Both the position numbers and the translations under genes were made by a program. DNA of 64,000 bases. It comes from Bradyrhizobium sp. CCBAU 53340 (lineage in GTDB: Bacteria > Pseudomonadota > Alphaproteobacteria > Rhizobiales > Xanthobacteraceae). The notes below the pieces were generated by a model. It was given only the letters and a program-made list of their open reading frames with translations, made no database searches and was not told where the DNA came from. Position 1 is the stretch's first letter, and every line of letters begins with the position of its first letter. Location of the stretch: assembly GCF_015291645.1 (NCBI RefSeq), contig NZ_CP030055.1, forward strand, positions 744,001 to 808,000, in the 5' to 3' direction. This document shows, piece after piece, positions 16,069 through 24,255 of the stretch.

Positions 16069-17070
16069 TCACAGCCTGATCATCCGCTTGCCGCGGTTCT
16101 CGCCGGCGAGCAATCCGATCAGCGCCTTCGGCGTGTTCTGCAATCCGTCGATGATGTCTTCCTGCACCTTCAGCTTGCCGGATTTGACCCAGGCCTGGAG
16201 GTCGGCGAGCGCGCGCTGGCTCTCCTTCATGTAGTCCATCACGATGAAGCCCTGCATGACGAGCCGCTTCACCACGATCAGGCCGGGCACGCCGCGCGGG
16301 CCGTGCGCCGACGGCGTCCCGTCATATTGCGAGATCGCGCCGCAGCAGGCGATGCGGCCGTAATTGTTCATCTGCGGCAGGCAGGCTTCCAGAATATCGC
16401 CGCCGACATTGTCGAAATAGACGTCGATGCCCTTTGGCGCGGCCGCGCGCAGCGCCTTGAACACCGCGCCGTCCTTGTAGTCGACGGCGGCATCGAAGCC
16501 GAGTTCGGAGGTCAGCCAGTTGCATTTGTCGGCGCCGCCGGCGATACCGATGACGCGGCATCCCTTGATCTTGGCGATCTGTCCGACGATCGAGCCGACC
16601 GAGCCCGCAGCCGCTGAGACCACAACCGTCTCGCCTTCCCTCGGCTTGCCGACCTCGAGCAGGCCGAAATAGGCGGTGAGGCCGGCGATGCCGAACACGC
16701 TGAGCAGATGCGTCATCGGCTCCAGCTTCGGCATTTTGGTCAAATGCTTTGCCGGCACTGCTGCAAGCTCCTGCCAGCCGGTGTCACCGAACACGATGTC
16801 GCCGGGCGCAAGCCCCTCGGCCTTCGAGCTCACGACCTCGGCGATGGCGCCGCCGGCCATCACGCTGTTGGCCTCGACCGCCGAACGATAGGTCGCGCCA
16901 TGCATCCAGGCGCGGTTGGCGGCGTCGAGCGAGATGTAGCGCACGCGCAGCAAGGCCTCGCCGTCCTTAGGTTCCGGCACGGCGCTCTCCACCATCTTGA
17001 AATGCTCGGGACCAAGCTTGCCGCTGGGTTTTTCCACCAGAAGAATTTGGCGATTGATGTTGGTGATCAT
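16069..17070 (-). CDS. NADP-dependent oxidoreductase of the CurA/leukotriene B4 dehydrogenase family
   Basis: 333 residues of medium-chain reductase without structural zinc. The NADP fold is VVVSAAAGSVGSIVGQIAKIKG and CRVIGIAGGADKC, and VYFDNVGGDILEACLPQMN is a strong family signature. The N-terminus starts NRQILLVEKPSGKLGPEHFK. These enzymes reduce the conjugated C=C of enones with NADPH in the cytosol. It stands alone, ending in a palindromic repeat. Confidence 0.85.
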   Translation of the reverse strand: MITNINRQILLVEKPSGKLGPEHFKMVESAVPEPKDGEALLRVRYISLDAANRAWMHGATYRSAVEANSVMAGGAIAEVVSSKAEGLAPGDIVFGDTGWQELAAVPAKHLTKMPKLEPMTHLLSVFGIAGLTAYFGLLEVGKPREGETVVVSAAAGSVGSIVGQIAKIKGCRVIGIAGGADKCNWLTSELGFDAAVDYKDGAVFKALRAAAPKGIDVYFDNVGGDILEACLPQMNNYGRIACCGAISQYDGTPSAHGPRGVPGLIVVKRLVMQGFIVMDYMKESQRALADLQAWVKSGKLKVQEDIIDGLQNTPKALIGLLAGENRGKRMIRL

Positions 17071-17279
17071 GGCATTCTCCCCTTCGTTGCTTGGCGATTA
17101 TTGATGCAGCTGCCGCAAAGGAAACGTGCAGTCTGCATCGTTGTGCGCTGCACGAAAGCTAGATCGCGGCGTTCCATTGCACAACGGGAACATCCGGCCA
17201 ACGTGTTCACACGCAAAGCGTGTTGCGTCGCTCCGACATCTGCGACATCATGAAGCGCCGGTGTACGTGGGGGTAAGCA

Positions 17280-18575
17280 ATGTCGAACAGGTTTACGCAA
17301 TACATTCTGGCGGCGATGGTGCTGGGCATCATCATGGGCTCGGCGATCTATAATTTCCTGCCCGATACCCGCGCCGAGTGGGCTTCCGCCATCAACCTGA
17401 TCGCCATGATGTTCCTGCGCCTGATCAAGATGATCATCGCGCCGCTGGTGTTCGCGACCCTGGTCGGCGGCATCGCGCATATGGGCTCGGGCGCCAAGCT
17501 CGGCCGCATCTTCGCCAAGACCATGGGCTGGTTCATCAGCGCCTCCTTCGTCTCGCTGCTGCTTGGCCTGATCATGGTCAATCTGCTGCAGCCCGGCGCG
17601 AATTTCCCGGGCACTCTGCCTGCAGCGGGGCAATCGACCGGCCTGCCGGTCTCGGCCTTCTCGATCGAGAAATTCCTGACCCATCTGATCCCGACCTCGA
17701 TCGCGGACGCGATGGCGCAGAACGAGATCCTGCAGATCGTGATCTTCGCCGTGTTCTTCTCGGTGGCGATGGGGGCGATGCCCGAGCGCTCCAAGCCGAT
17801 CCTGGCGCTGATCGACGACGTCAGCCACATCATGCTGAAGGTGACGAGCTATGTGATGCTGTTCGCGCCGCTCGCGGTGTGGGCCGCGATCACCGCGACT
17901 GTTGCCAAGAACGGTCTCCTGGTGCTCTGGAAGCTGATCGTGTTCATGGGCGGCTTCTATCTCTCGCTATTCATCCTCTGGGGCATCCTGGTGATCGTCG
18001 GCTTCATCGCGATCGGTCCGCGTTACAGCCATCTGTTGCGGTTGATCCGTGAGCCGCTGATGATCGCATTCTCCACCGCGAGCTCGGAAGCGGCTTACCC
18101 GAAGACGCTGGAAGGCCTCAACCGCTTCGGCGCTTCGTCGCGAATCTCGAGCTTCGTGCTGCCGCTCGGCTATTCCTTCAACCTCGACGGCACGATGATG
18201 TACTGCACCTTCGCCAGTATTTTCATCGCGCAGAGCTACCACATCGACATGCCGCTCGGCACCCAGCTCGCGCTGCTCGCGACCTTGATGATCACCTCGA
18301 AGGGCGTCGCCGGCGTGCCGCGCGCCTCCCTCGTCGTGATCGCCTCGACGCTGGCGCAGTTCAACATCCCCGAGGCGGGTCTGTTGATGATCATGGGCAT
18401 CGACACCTTCCTTGACATGGGTCGTAGCGCCACCAACGTGATCGGCAACACGCTGGCGACCTCGGTCGTGGCGAAGTGGGAAGGCGAGCTTGGCCCCGAG
18501 CATGCGATGGGACCGGGCGACGTCGTGCCTGGCGACATGGTGCCGGGCGAGGTGCCTGCGATGGCCGGCCATTGA
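17280..18575 (+). CDS. Dicarboxylate/amino acid:cation symporter (DAACS family)
   Basis: 431 residues with about eight membrane spans. Family motifs are seen: the SSxE-type hairpin STASSEAAYPKTLEGL, FVLPLGYSFNLDGTMMYC, SKGVAGVPRASLVV, and DTFLDMGRSATNVIGN, which holds the substrate-binding Asp and Asn. This matches GltP/DctA transporters of C4-dicarboxylates or glutamate/aspartate. The C-terminus ends in an unusual repeated Pro-Gly-Asp-Val/Met stretch. A glutamate/aspartate-type binding protein follows 12 bases later, hinting at an acidic amino acid. Confidence 0.9.
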   Translation: MSNRFTQYILAAMVLGIIMGSAIYNFLPDTRAEWASAINLIAMMFLRLIKMIIAPLVFATLVGGIAHMGSGAKLGRIFAKTMGWFISASFVSLLLGLIMVNLLQPGANFPGTLPAAGQSTGLPVSAFSIEKFLTHLIPTSIADAMAQNEILQIVIFAVFFSVAMGAMPERSKPILALIDDVSHIMLKVTSYVMLFAPLAVWAAITATVAKNGLLVLWKLIVFMGGFYLSLFILWGILVIVGFIAIGPRYSHLLRLIREPLMIAFSTASSEAAYPKTLEGLNRFGASSRISSFVLPLGYSFNLDGTMMYCTFASIFIAQSYHIDMPLGTQLALLATLMITSKGVAGVPRASLVVIASTLAQFNIPEAGLLMIMGIDTFLDMGRSATNVIGNTLATSVVAKWEGELGPEHAMGPGDVVPGDMVPGEVPAMAGH

Positions 18576-18587
18576 CGGGAGTGCGTC

Positions 18588-19508
18588 ATGCGCCCTTTGA
18601 CGGCGATTTCGAGCGGCCTGTTGCTGGCAGCGTGCCTGCTGGCAACGGACGCTTTCGCCCAGACCGGCGGCAGCGAAGGGCTCAGCCCGACGCTGTCAGC
18701 CATCAAGAACTCGCACACGGTGCGGCTCGGCTACCGCGAGAGCTCGCCGCCCTTCTCCTTCCTTGACCAGGCGAACAGGCCGATCGGCTACAGCCTCGAA
18801 CTCTGCGAGGCGATCGTCGAGGAGATCGGCGTCGAAGTCGATGATCCCAATCTGAAGATCGACTACGTCAAGGTCACCTCGGACGACCGCATCGACGCGG
18901 TGCTCCAGAACAAGATCGATCTCGAATGCGGTTCGACCACGGCCAATTCCGAGCGCGGTAAGCGCGTCGCGTTCTCGCCGCTGATGTTCGTGGCCGGCAC
19001 CAAGCTGATGGTGCCGAAGGCCTCCAGCGTGCAGTCGCTGACCGATTTGAAGGGCAAGACCATCGTGGTGACGAAGGGCACCACCAACGAGCAGGCCATC
19101 CAGGCGGCCGACAAGAAGCTTTCGCTGGGCCTGACCATCGCCGTCGGCGCTGACCACGATCAGTCGTACCAGATGCTGGTCGACGGCAAGGCCGACGCCT
19201 TCGCGACCGACGACATTCTGCTCTCGGGCCTGATCGTGCGCCACAAGGCGCAGGACAAGTTCCGCGTCACCGGCGACTACCTGTCCTACGATCCCTACGG
19301 CATCATGTTCCGCAAGGGCGAGCCGCAATTGTCGGCCGTGGTCGACCGCGCCTTCCGCAAGCTCGGCTCCAACCACGATCTCGTGCCGCTCTACAACAAA
19401 TGGTTCATGGCGCGGATGCCGACCGGCGAACGGATGAACGTGCCGATCTCGCTGCAACTGGAAGAAGCCTTCAAGGCGATGGACGATTCCGCCAGCGCGA
19501 ATAATTAG
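18588..19508 (+). CDS. Amino-acid ABC-type substrate-binding protein (GltI-like)
   Basis: 306 residues. The signal peptide ends near ATDAFAQTG, then a SBP_bac_3 domain: VRLGYRESSPPFSFLDQANR, PIGYSLELCEAIVEEI, DLECGSTTANSERGKRVAFS, VVTKGTTNEQ, the pattern of GltI-type glutamate/aspartate binding proteins. SD GGGAG precedes the ATG. No permease or ATPase genes accompany it; its only partner is the DAACS symporter upstream. Confidence 0.87.
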   Translation: MRPLTAISSGLLLAACLLATDAFAQTGGSEGLSPTLSAIKNSHTVRLGYRESSPPFSFLDQANRPIGYSLELCEAIVEEIGVEVDDPNLKIDYVKVTSDDRIDAVLQNKIDLECGSTTANSERGKRVAFSPLMFVAGTKLMVPKASSVQSLTDLKGKTIVVTKGTTNEQAIQAADKKLSLGLTIAVGADHDQSYQMLVDGKADAFATDDILLSGLIVRHKAQDKFRVTGDYLSYDPYGIMFRKGEPQLSAVVDRAFRKLGSNHDLVPLYNKWFMARMPTGERMNVPISLQLEEAFKAMDDSASANN

Positions 19509-19542
19509 CGGCGTTTCGCGTAGGGGCAGCAGTGTGAATTCC

Positions 19543-19673
19543 GTCATCCTGAGGTGCGAGGCCCGCGATGCGAATGCATCACGGGTCTAGCCTCGAAGGA
19601 TGAACGGCCGCGCTGCTGCCGCCGGGCAGTCGCCCTTCGAGGGCCGCTGAAGAAGCGGCCGCCTCAGGGTGAC
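19543..19673. repeat. Palindromic intergenic repeat, family A
   Basis: The arms GTCATCCTGAGG and CCTCAGGGTGAC are identical to the copy at 7317-7423, with a different middle. Its right end overlaps the 3' end of the ATP-grasp gene and supplies that gene's stop codon. Confidence 0.8.
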
Positions 19674-20494
19674 GGTGATGGATTGGTGCTCGCGGAGGCA
19701 TCCCCAAACACCCGATCCAGCGCCGCGTCATAGGTCGCCTGCACCAGCTCCGGATGCAGTTTTGCCAGCGCCTCCATCATCACGCCGGAATTGATTTCCA
19801 GCACGCGCCAAGTGCCATCCACGCGCATCACGTCGATCGAGGCAAAGCGGATGCCGATGGCACGCGCGGCATCGATGGCGAGCTTCACGCAAGCCGTTCG
19901 ATTCTCGCCATCCTCCAGCAACACCGGCTTGGCGCCGGCATCCAGATTATGTCGCCAATCGTGGCCACGCTGCTTGCTGTAGACGACGAAGGGCGCATCA
20001 TCGAGCAGCACCACGCGGACCTCTTCCTCGATCGCGACATAGGGCGAGATCACCAGCCCGGTGCTCATCGAGAAGACCTCGTCCACCGCGTGGTCGAGCT
20101 CCGCCTCGGTCGTCACCTTGGACACCGAGCGCCCCGACGTCCCTTCATTCGGCTTCACCACCACGCCTTGCGGATTGTCGCGCAGCAGGCCCAGCATGGC
20201 CTCCCGCCAGGCGGCATCGACGACATTCCGGCCCAGCTTAGGGTTGAGGAAGAGGTGATGGGCAATACAGGGCACGCCCGCCATCTCCAGCACCTCGGAG
20301 GTCGCCGACTTGTCGTTGGCGAGCCGGTGCGCGATCGCGCTGTTCAGCCCGATGTCGTAGCCGAAGGCGAAGCGGCTGATCTCGCCACGGCGCATCACGA
20401 TCAGCCAGCCGCCGGCGCGCACCTCCAGCCGGATGCCATGACGTGCACAATAGTGCCGTATCGCCGTTACGAAGATCCGTTCACGAGGGGGCAT
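19664..20494 (-). CDS. ATP-grasp domain protein (RimK/GshB-like)
   Basis: 276 residues. The order of elements fits ATP-grasp ligases: a lid-side Lys and glycine loop VVVKPNEGTSGRSVSKV, an EEEVRVVLLDD strand, and the metal-binding end SIDVMRVDGTWRVLEINSGV with Glu and Asn. Such enzymes join a carboxylate to an amine using ATP; the partners here are unknown. The last residues (Pro-Ser-Pro-Ser-Pro) and the stop come from the family A repeat. No partner gene is adjacent. Confidence 0.8.
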   Translation of the reverse strand: MPPRERIFVTAIRHYCARHGIRLEVRAGGWLIVMRRGEISRFAFGYDIGLNSAIAHRLANDKSATSEVLEMAGVPCIAHHLFLNPKLGRNVVDAAWREAMLGLLRDNPQGVVVKPNEGTSGRSVSKVTTEAELDHAVDEVFSMSTGLVISPYVAIEEEVRVVLLDDAPFVVYSKQRGHDWRHNLDAGAKPVLLEDGENRTACVKLAIDAARAIGIRFASIDVMRVDGTWRVLEINSGVMMEALAKLHPELVQATYDAALDRVFGDASASTNPSPSP

Positions 20495-20681
20495 TGTCGA
20501 ACCATTTTGCCGGATCGCCGACGAATGTGTCGCGGCTTTGCGACATCCTTAATGACTTTTTCGCGAGGCCCGACGGAAATTAAGTACTGTTCCGTCAGCC
20601 ATTTGAGCAAAGAAATTGCCGCAACGCGGCATGGAAGAGAAAATCGTTAATTCTTTAGTGTTTTCAAGCCGAAATGCACCT

Positions 20682-20695
20682 TTGATCGGCGTCAA
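20682..20695 (+). promoter_or_regulatory. FixK2/FNR-type box upstream of fpr
   Basis: TTGATCGGCGTCAA fits the FixK2 consensus TTG(A/C)-N6-(T/G)CAA exactly. If it acts at -41.5, transcription would start near 20730, with GATTAT (20715-20720) as a possible -10. The 349-base gap 20495-20843 also holds an inverted repeat GACGGAA (20572-20578) / TTCCGTC (20590-20596) and an AT-rich stretch; no gene is seen there. Confidence 0.55.
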
Positions 20696-20843
20696 TTGCA
20701 TGCCGTTTCGGGTTGATTATTGGTCTCAATGGCGTAGATCACACACGCGAAATCCTCCGCCATGGCAATGGTGTCCGCCCCGTTTTCAGGGCCGGGCAGT
20801 GCTTTTGCCCGAAAACCGCAAGACATTCGGAATATCGAAAATC

Positions 20844-21617
20844 ATGAGCGCGTTTTACCGAGAGAAGGTCCTGTCCGTCCAGCACTGGACCGACACGTTG
20901 TTCAGCTTCCGCGCCACGCGCGATTCAGGCTTCCGCTTCCAGAACGGCCAGTTCGCCATGATCGGCCTCGAGGTCGATGGCCGTCCACTCCTGCGCGCCT
21001 ACAGCATGGCCAGCGCCAATCACGAGGAAGAGCTCGAATTCTTCTCGATCAAGGTGCAGGACGGTCCGCTGACCTCTCGCCTGCAGAAGATCAAGGAAGG
21101 CGACACCATCCTGGTCGGTCGCAAGGCGACCGGCACGCTGATCACCGACAACCTCATCCCCGGCAAGCGGCTGCTCCTGCTCTCGACCGGCACCGGCCTT
21201 GCGCCGTTCGCCAGCCTGATCAAGGACCCCGAGGTCTACGAGCAGTTCGAGAGCATCGTTTTGGTGCACGGCTGCCGCCAGGTCTCCGAGCTCGCCTATG
21301 GCGAGAAGCTGGTCGCGAATTTGCGCGAGGACGAGCTGTTCGGTGAGCTGCTCGCGGACAAGCTGATCTATTATCCGACCGTGACCCGCGAGCCGTTCCG
21401 CAATCGCGGCCGCATCACCGACCTGATCAACTCCGAACAGATCTTCAACGACATCGGACAGTCGCCCCTCGACATCGAGACCGACCGCATCATGATGTGC
21501 GGCAGCCCGGCGATGCTCGAAGAGCTGAAGGTGATGTTCGAGGGTCGCGATTTCATTGAGGGCTCCGGCAACAAGCCCGGCCATTTCGTGATCGAGAAGG
21601 CGTTCGTCGAGCGCTAA
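20844..21617 (+). CDS. fpr: Ferredoxin--NADP(+) reductase
   Basis: 257 residues from the ATG at 20844, which gives the family N-terminus MSAFYREKVLSVQHWTDTLF; an in-frame extension upstream runs through the promoter and was rejected. The FAD site is RAYSMASANHEEELEFF, the NADP site LLSTGTGLAPFASLI, then MMCGSPAMLEEL, with a C-terminus FVIEKAFVER typical of bacterial FPRs. It exchanges electrons between NADPH and ferredoxin/flavodoxin in the cytosol. The FixK2 box suggests induction at low oxygen. Confidence 0.92.
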   Translation: MSAFYREKVLSVQHWTDTLFSFRATRDSGFRFQNGQFAMIGLEVDGRPLLRAYSMASANHEEELEFFSIKVQDGPLTSRLQKIKEGDTILVGRKATGTLITDNLIPGKRLLLLSTGTGLAPFASLIKDPEVYEQFESIVLVHGCRQVSELAYGEKLVANLREDELFGELLADKLIYYPTVTREPFRNRGRITDLINSEQIFNDIGQSPLDIETDRIMMCGSPAMLEELKVMFEGRDFIEGSGNKPGHFVIEKAFVER

Positions 21618-21662
21618 GCGTCGCTCGAAGAAGGTGGCTTAGTCGCGCGCCGCACTCAACTC

Positions 21663-21815
21663 GTCGTCCCGGACAAGCGCGCCGCAAGCGCGCGCCGATC
21701 CGGGGCCCATAGCCACAGGGCGTGGTTATGCGACGCCCCGGTGTGACAGCTCCCCCAGCCTCAAAATTCTGTGGTTATGGATCCCGGGTCTGCGCTTACG
21801 CTTGCCAGGGATGAC
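21663..21815. repeat. Palindromic intergenic repeat, family B variant
   Basis: GTCGTCCCGGACAAGCGCGC starts the element, two GTGGTTATG blocks lie inside, and GCCAGGGATGAC ends it. The rest of the 402-base gap to the next gene holds two small dyads, TGCTGCAGTGCAGCA (21879-21893) and TCGGCTG/CAGCCGA (21904-21929), which could be operators for the downstream gene. Nothing else is seen. Confidence 0.7.
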
Positions 21816-22019
21816 AGCTTGGTTGTGGCGCGGAGTGGCCTCTCCGATCGTGCCCCGTCTGCTGCTCCCGCCCGTCTCTGCTGCAGTGCAGCACCCTAAC
21901 CTCTCGGCTGATTGATTTATCCCAGCCGAATTCGCTAGCCTGAAACAAGCGCTGCGTCATATCCGTATGACAGGTGCGGGCGTATCGTACCGCCTGATGC
22001 TGGCGAGAGGGTGGGAATC

Positions 22020-23708
22020 GTGGCCGACAACAACAAGACGCAGGAATCACCCAAGCGCCTGCCGCTGGCGGAAGAGGGGATCGCCGAAATCCTGCTGCTG
22101 CCGTTCTCGCCGCGCTTCATCGTGCTGACGATGTGCGCGGTCGTCACGGCGCTGCTGGTCGGCATCGGCATCGCCGATCGCAAGATCTTCGACATCCTGC
22201 TGGTCCCGATCTGCATCTTCGGCGCCCTGACGCTGCTCGGCGTCCGCGACCTCATGCAGAAGAGTCACGCGGTGTTGCGCAACTACCCGATTGCGGCGCA
22301 TATCCGCTTCCTGCTCGAAGAGATCCGCCCGGAGATGCGGCAGTATTTCTTCGAGAGCGAGAAGGACGGCATGCCGTTCTCCCGCGATACCCGCGCGGTG
22401 GTCTATCAGCGCGCCAAGATGCAGCTCGACAAGCGTCCGTTCGGCACCCAGGAGGACGTCTATCGCGAAGGTTACGAGTGGATGCATCACTCGGTGTCGC
22501 CGAAGGCGCATGCCGCGGAGAAGTTTCGCGTCACCGTCGGCGGGCCGGATTGTGCAAAACCCTATTCGGCCTCGGTGTTCAACATCTCGGCGATGAGTTT
22601 TGGCGCGCTCAGTCCGAACGCAGTGCGGGCGCTCAACGCCGGCGCCAAGAAGGGCGGCTTTGCCCACGACACGGGCGAGGGCGGCTTCAGCCCCTATCAC
22701 AAGGAGATGGGCGGCGACATCATCTGGGAGATCGGCTCGGGTTATTTCGGCTGCCGCCATCTCGACGGCTCCTTCGATCCGGAGGCGTTCGCGCGCGTTG
22801 CGAGCCAGGATCAGATCAAGATGGTCGAGCTCAAGATCAGCCAGGGTGCCAAGCCCGGCCATGGCGGCGTGCTGCCGGCGGCGAAGGTCTCCGAGGAGAT
22901 CTCGAAAATCCGCGGCGTGGCGATGGGCGAGGACTGCATCTCGCCGGCCTCGCACCGGGCCTTCTCGACGCCAACAGGCATGATGCAGTTCATCGCCGAG
23001 ATGCGAAAGCTGTCCGGCGGCAAGCCCGCCGGCTTCAAGCTCTGCATCGGCCATCCCTGGGAGTTTCTGGCGATCTGCAAGGCGATGCTTCAGACCGGCA
23101 TCTATCCTGACTTCATCGTCGTGGACGGCAACGAGGGCGGCACCGGTGCCGCGCCGCTGGAGTTCATGGACCATCTGGGCATGCCGATGCGCGAAGGCGT
23201 CAATTTCGTCCACAACGCGCTGATCGGCATCAACGCGCGCGATCGCATCAAGATCGGCGCGTCAGGCAAGATCGCCACCGCCTTCGACATGGCGCGCGCC
23301 ATGGCGATCGGCGCCGACTATTGCAATTCGGCGCGCGGCTTCATGTTCTCGCTTGGCTGTATCCAGTCGTTGAGCTGTCACACCGACCGCTGCCCGACCG
23401 GGGTCGCGACCCAGGACCCGACGCGGGCGCGCGCGCTCTACGTGCCGCTCAAGATCGATCGCGTGCACAATTATCACCATGCGACGCTGCACTCGCTGAC
23501 CGAGCTGATCGCCGCGGCAGGCCTGGAGCACCCGCAGGAGCTGCGCCCGATCCACTTCAGCCAGCGGACGTCGACGACCAAGGTGCAGTCCTTCGCGCAG
23601 CTCTACCCGGCGCTGCGCCCGGGCGAGCTGCTCGAAGGCACCGAGGATCCGCGGTTCCGAGACGCCTGGCGGATGGCGCGCGCGGAGACGTTCCAGCCGG
23701 CGCTGTAG
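22020..23708 (+). CDS. Membrane-anchored FMN-binding glutamate-synthase-like protein
   Basis: 562 residues from GTG at 22020, chosen for the purine-rich GAGAGGGTGGGA just upstream. Two membrane segments (about 25-70) are followed by a GltB-type FMN barrel: SVFNISAMSFGALSPNAVRA, AKPGHGGVLPAAKV, DGNEGGTGAAPLEFMDHLG and the Cys cluster CHTDRCPTGVATQDP, which in GltB binds a 3Fe-4S cluster. It lacks the amidotransferase domain, so it is not a complete glutamate synthase. Function of this stand-alone family is uncertain. Confidence 0.82.
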   Translation: MADNNKTQESPKRLPLAEEGIAEILLLPFSPRFIVLTMCAVVTALLVGIGIADRKIFDILLVPICIFGALTLLGVRDLMQKSHAVLRNYPIAAHIRFLLEEIRPEMRQYFFESEKDGMPFSRDTRAVVYQRAKMQLDKRPFGTQEDVYREGYEWMHHSVSPKAHAAEKFRVTVGGPDCAKPYSASVFNISAMSFGALSPNAVRALNAGAKKGGFAHDTGEGGFSPYHKEMGGDIIWEIGSGYFGCRHLDGSFDPEAFARVASQDQIKMVELKISQGAKPGHGGVLPAAKVSEEISKIRGVAMGEDCISPASHRAFSTPTGMMQFIAEMRKLSGGKPAGFKLCIGHPWEFLAICKAMLQTGIYPDFIVVDGNEGGTGAAPLEFMDHLGMPMREGVNFVHNALIGINARDRIKIGASGKIATAFDMARAMAIGADYCNSARGFMFSLGCIQSLSCHTDRCPTGVATQDPTRARALYVPLKIDRVHNYHHATLHSLTELIAAAGLEHPQELRPIHFSQRTSTTKVQSFAQLYPALRPGELLEGTEDPRFRDAWRMARAETFQPAL

Positions 23709-23810
23709 AGTTCTCCGCTTGATAGCCCCCCGCGTCCTATCGCGGCGCAAAATCATCGGGAGCCGATAGCGTTTTAACCTCTGTGTCAGCTTCAGGTGTA
23801 AAGTGGTCCA

Positions 23811-24053
23811 ATGGACGAAGAACGGCGTAACAAGGCCAGGCATCGCGTATTGAAGGCTGGAACCATCGAGTTCGGCGGCGGCGCGATCGACTGCACTGTC
23901 CGCAATTTCTCCGACACCGGCGCCGCCCTCGACGTCACCAGCCCGGTCGGCATTCCCGAGCATTTCACCCTGAACATCAAGGCGGAGGGTGTGCACCTGC
24001 CCTGCACCGTGGTGTGGCGCAAGGAGAAGCGGATCGGGGTGCGGTTCGGGTGA
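23811..24053 (+). CDS. PilZ-domain protein
   Basis: 80 residues, essentially one PilZ domain: the Arg-rich N-terminal box (RRNKARHRVLKAG), the strand motif CTVRNFSDTGAALDV in place of (D/N)xSxxG, and VVWRKEKRIGVRFG at the end. PilZ domains bind cyclic di-GMP when both boxes are complete; here RHRV and NFSDTG leave the first box short, so binding is uncertain. Many such single-domain copies occur in Bradyrhizobium. Confidence 0.82.
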   Translation: MDEERRNKARHRVLKAGTIEFGGGAIDCTVRNFSDTGAALDVTSPVGIPEHFTLNIKAEGVHLPCTVVWRKEKRIGVRFG

Positions 24054-24096
24054 CAGTGGTGCGCGTTTGATGCGAGTGCGAGCCTCAAACTAAACT

Positions 24097-24227
24097 GTCG
24101 TCCCGGCGAAGGCCGCGACCCATACCGCGTAATCTATCGAGAGTGCGCAGGTCGCAGTACCGCGCAACTACCAATCTTCGTCATACCCAATTCTGTGGTT
24201 ATGGGTCCCGGCCTTCGCCGAGACGAC
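24097..24227. repeat. Palindromic intergenic repeat, family B
   Basis: Starts GTCGTCCCGGCGAAGGCC, ends GGCCTTCGCCGAGACGAC, with the same middle as the copy at 9034-9170 (GTAATCTATCGAGAG, GTGGTTATGGGTCC). It fills the gap between the PilZ gene and the convergent CorC-like gene. Confidence 0.8.
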
Positions 24228-24255
24228 GCGTGGAGAGATTGGTGCGCGTGGCACT

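Noticed and set aside
17120..17142. GGAAA followed by CGTT upstream of the symporter gene, like a sigma-EcfG promoter.
   Set aside because: The spacer is only 14 bases and the last C of GGAAC is missing, outside the 16-17 base rule.
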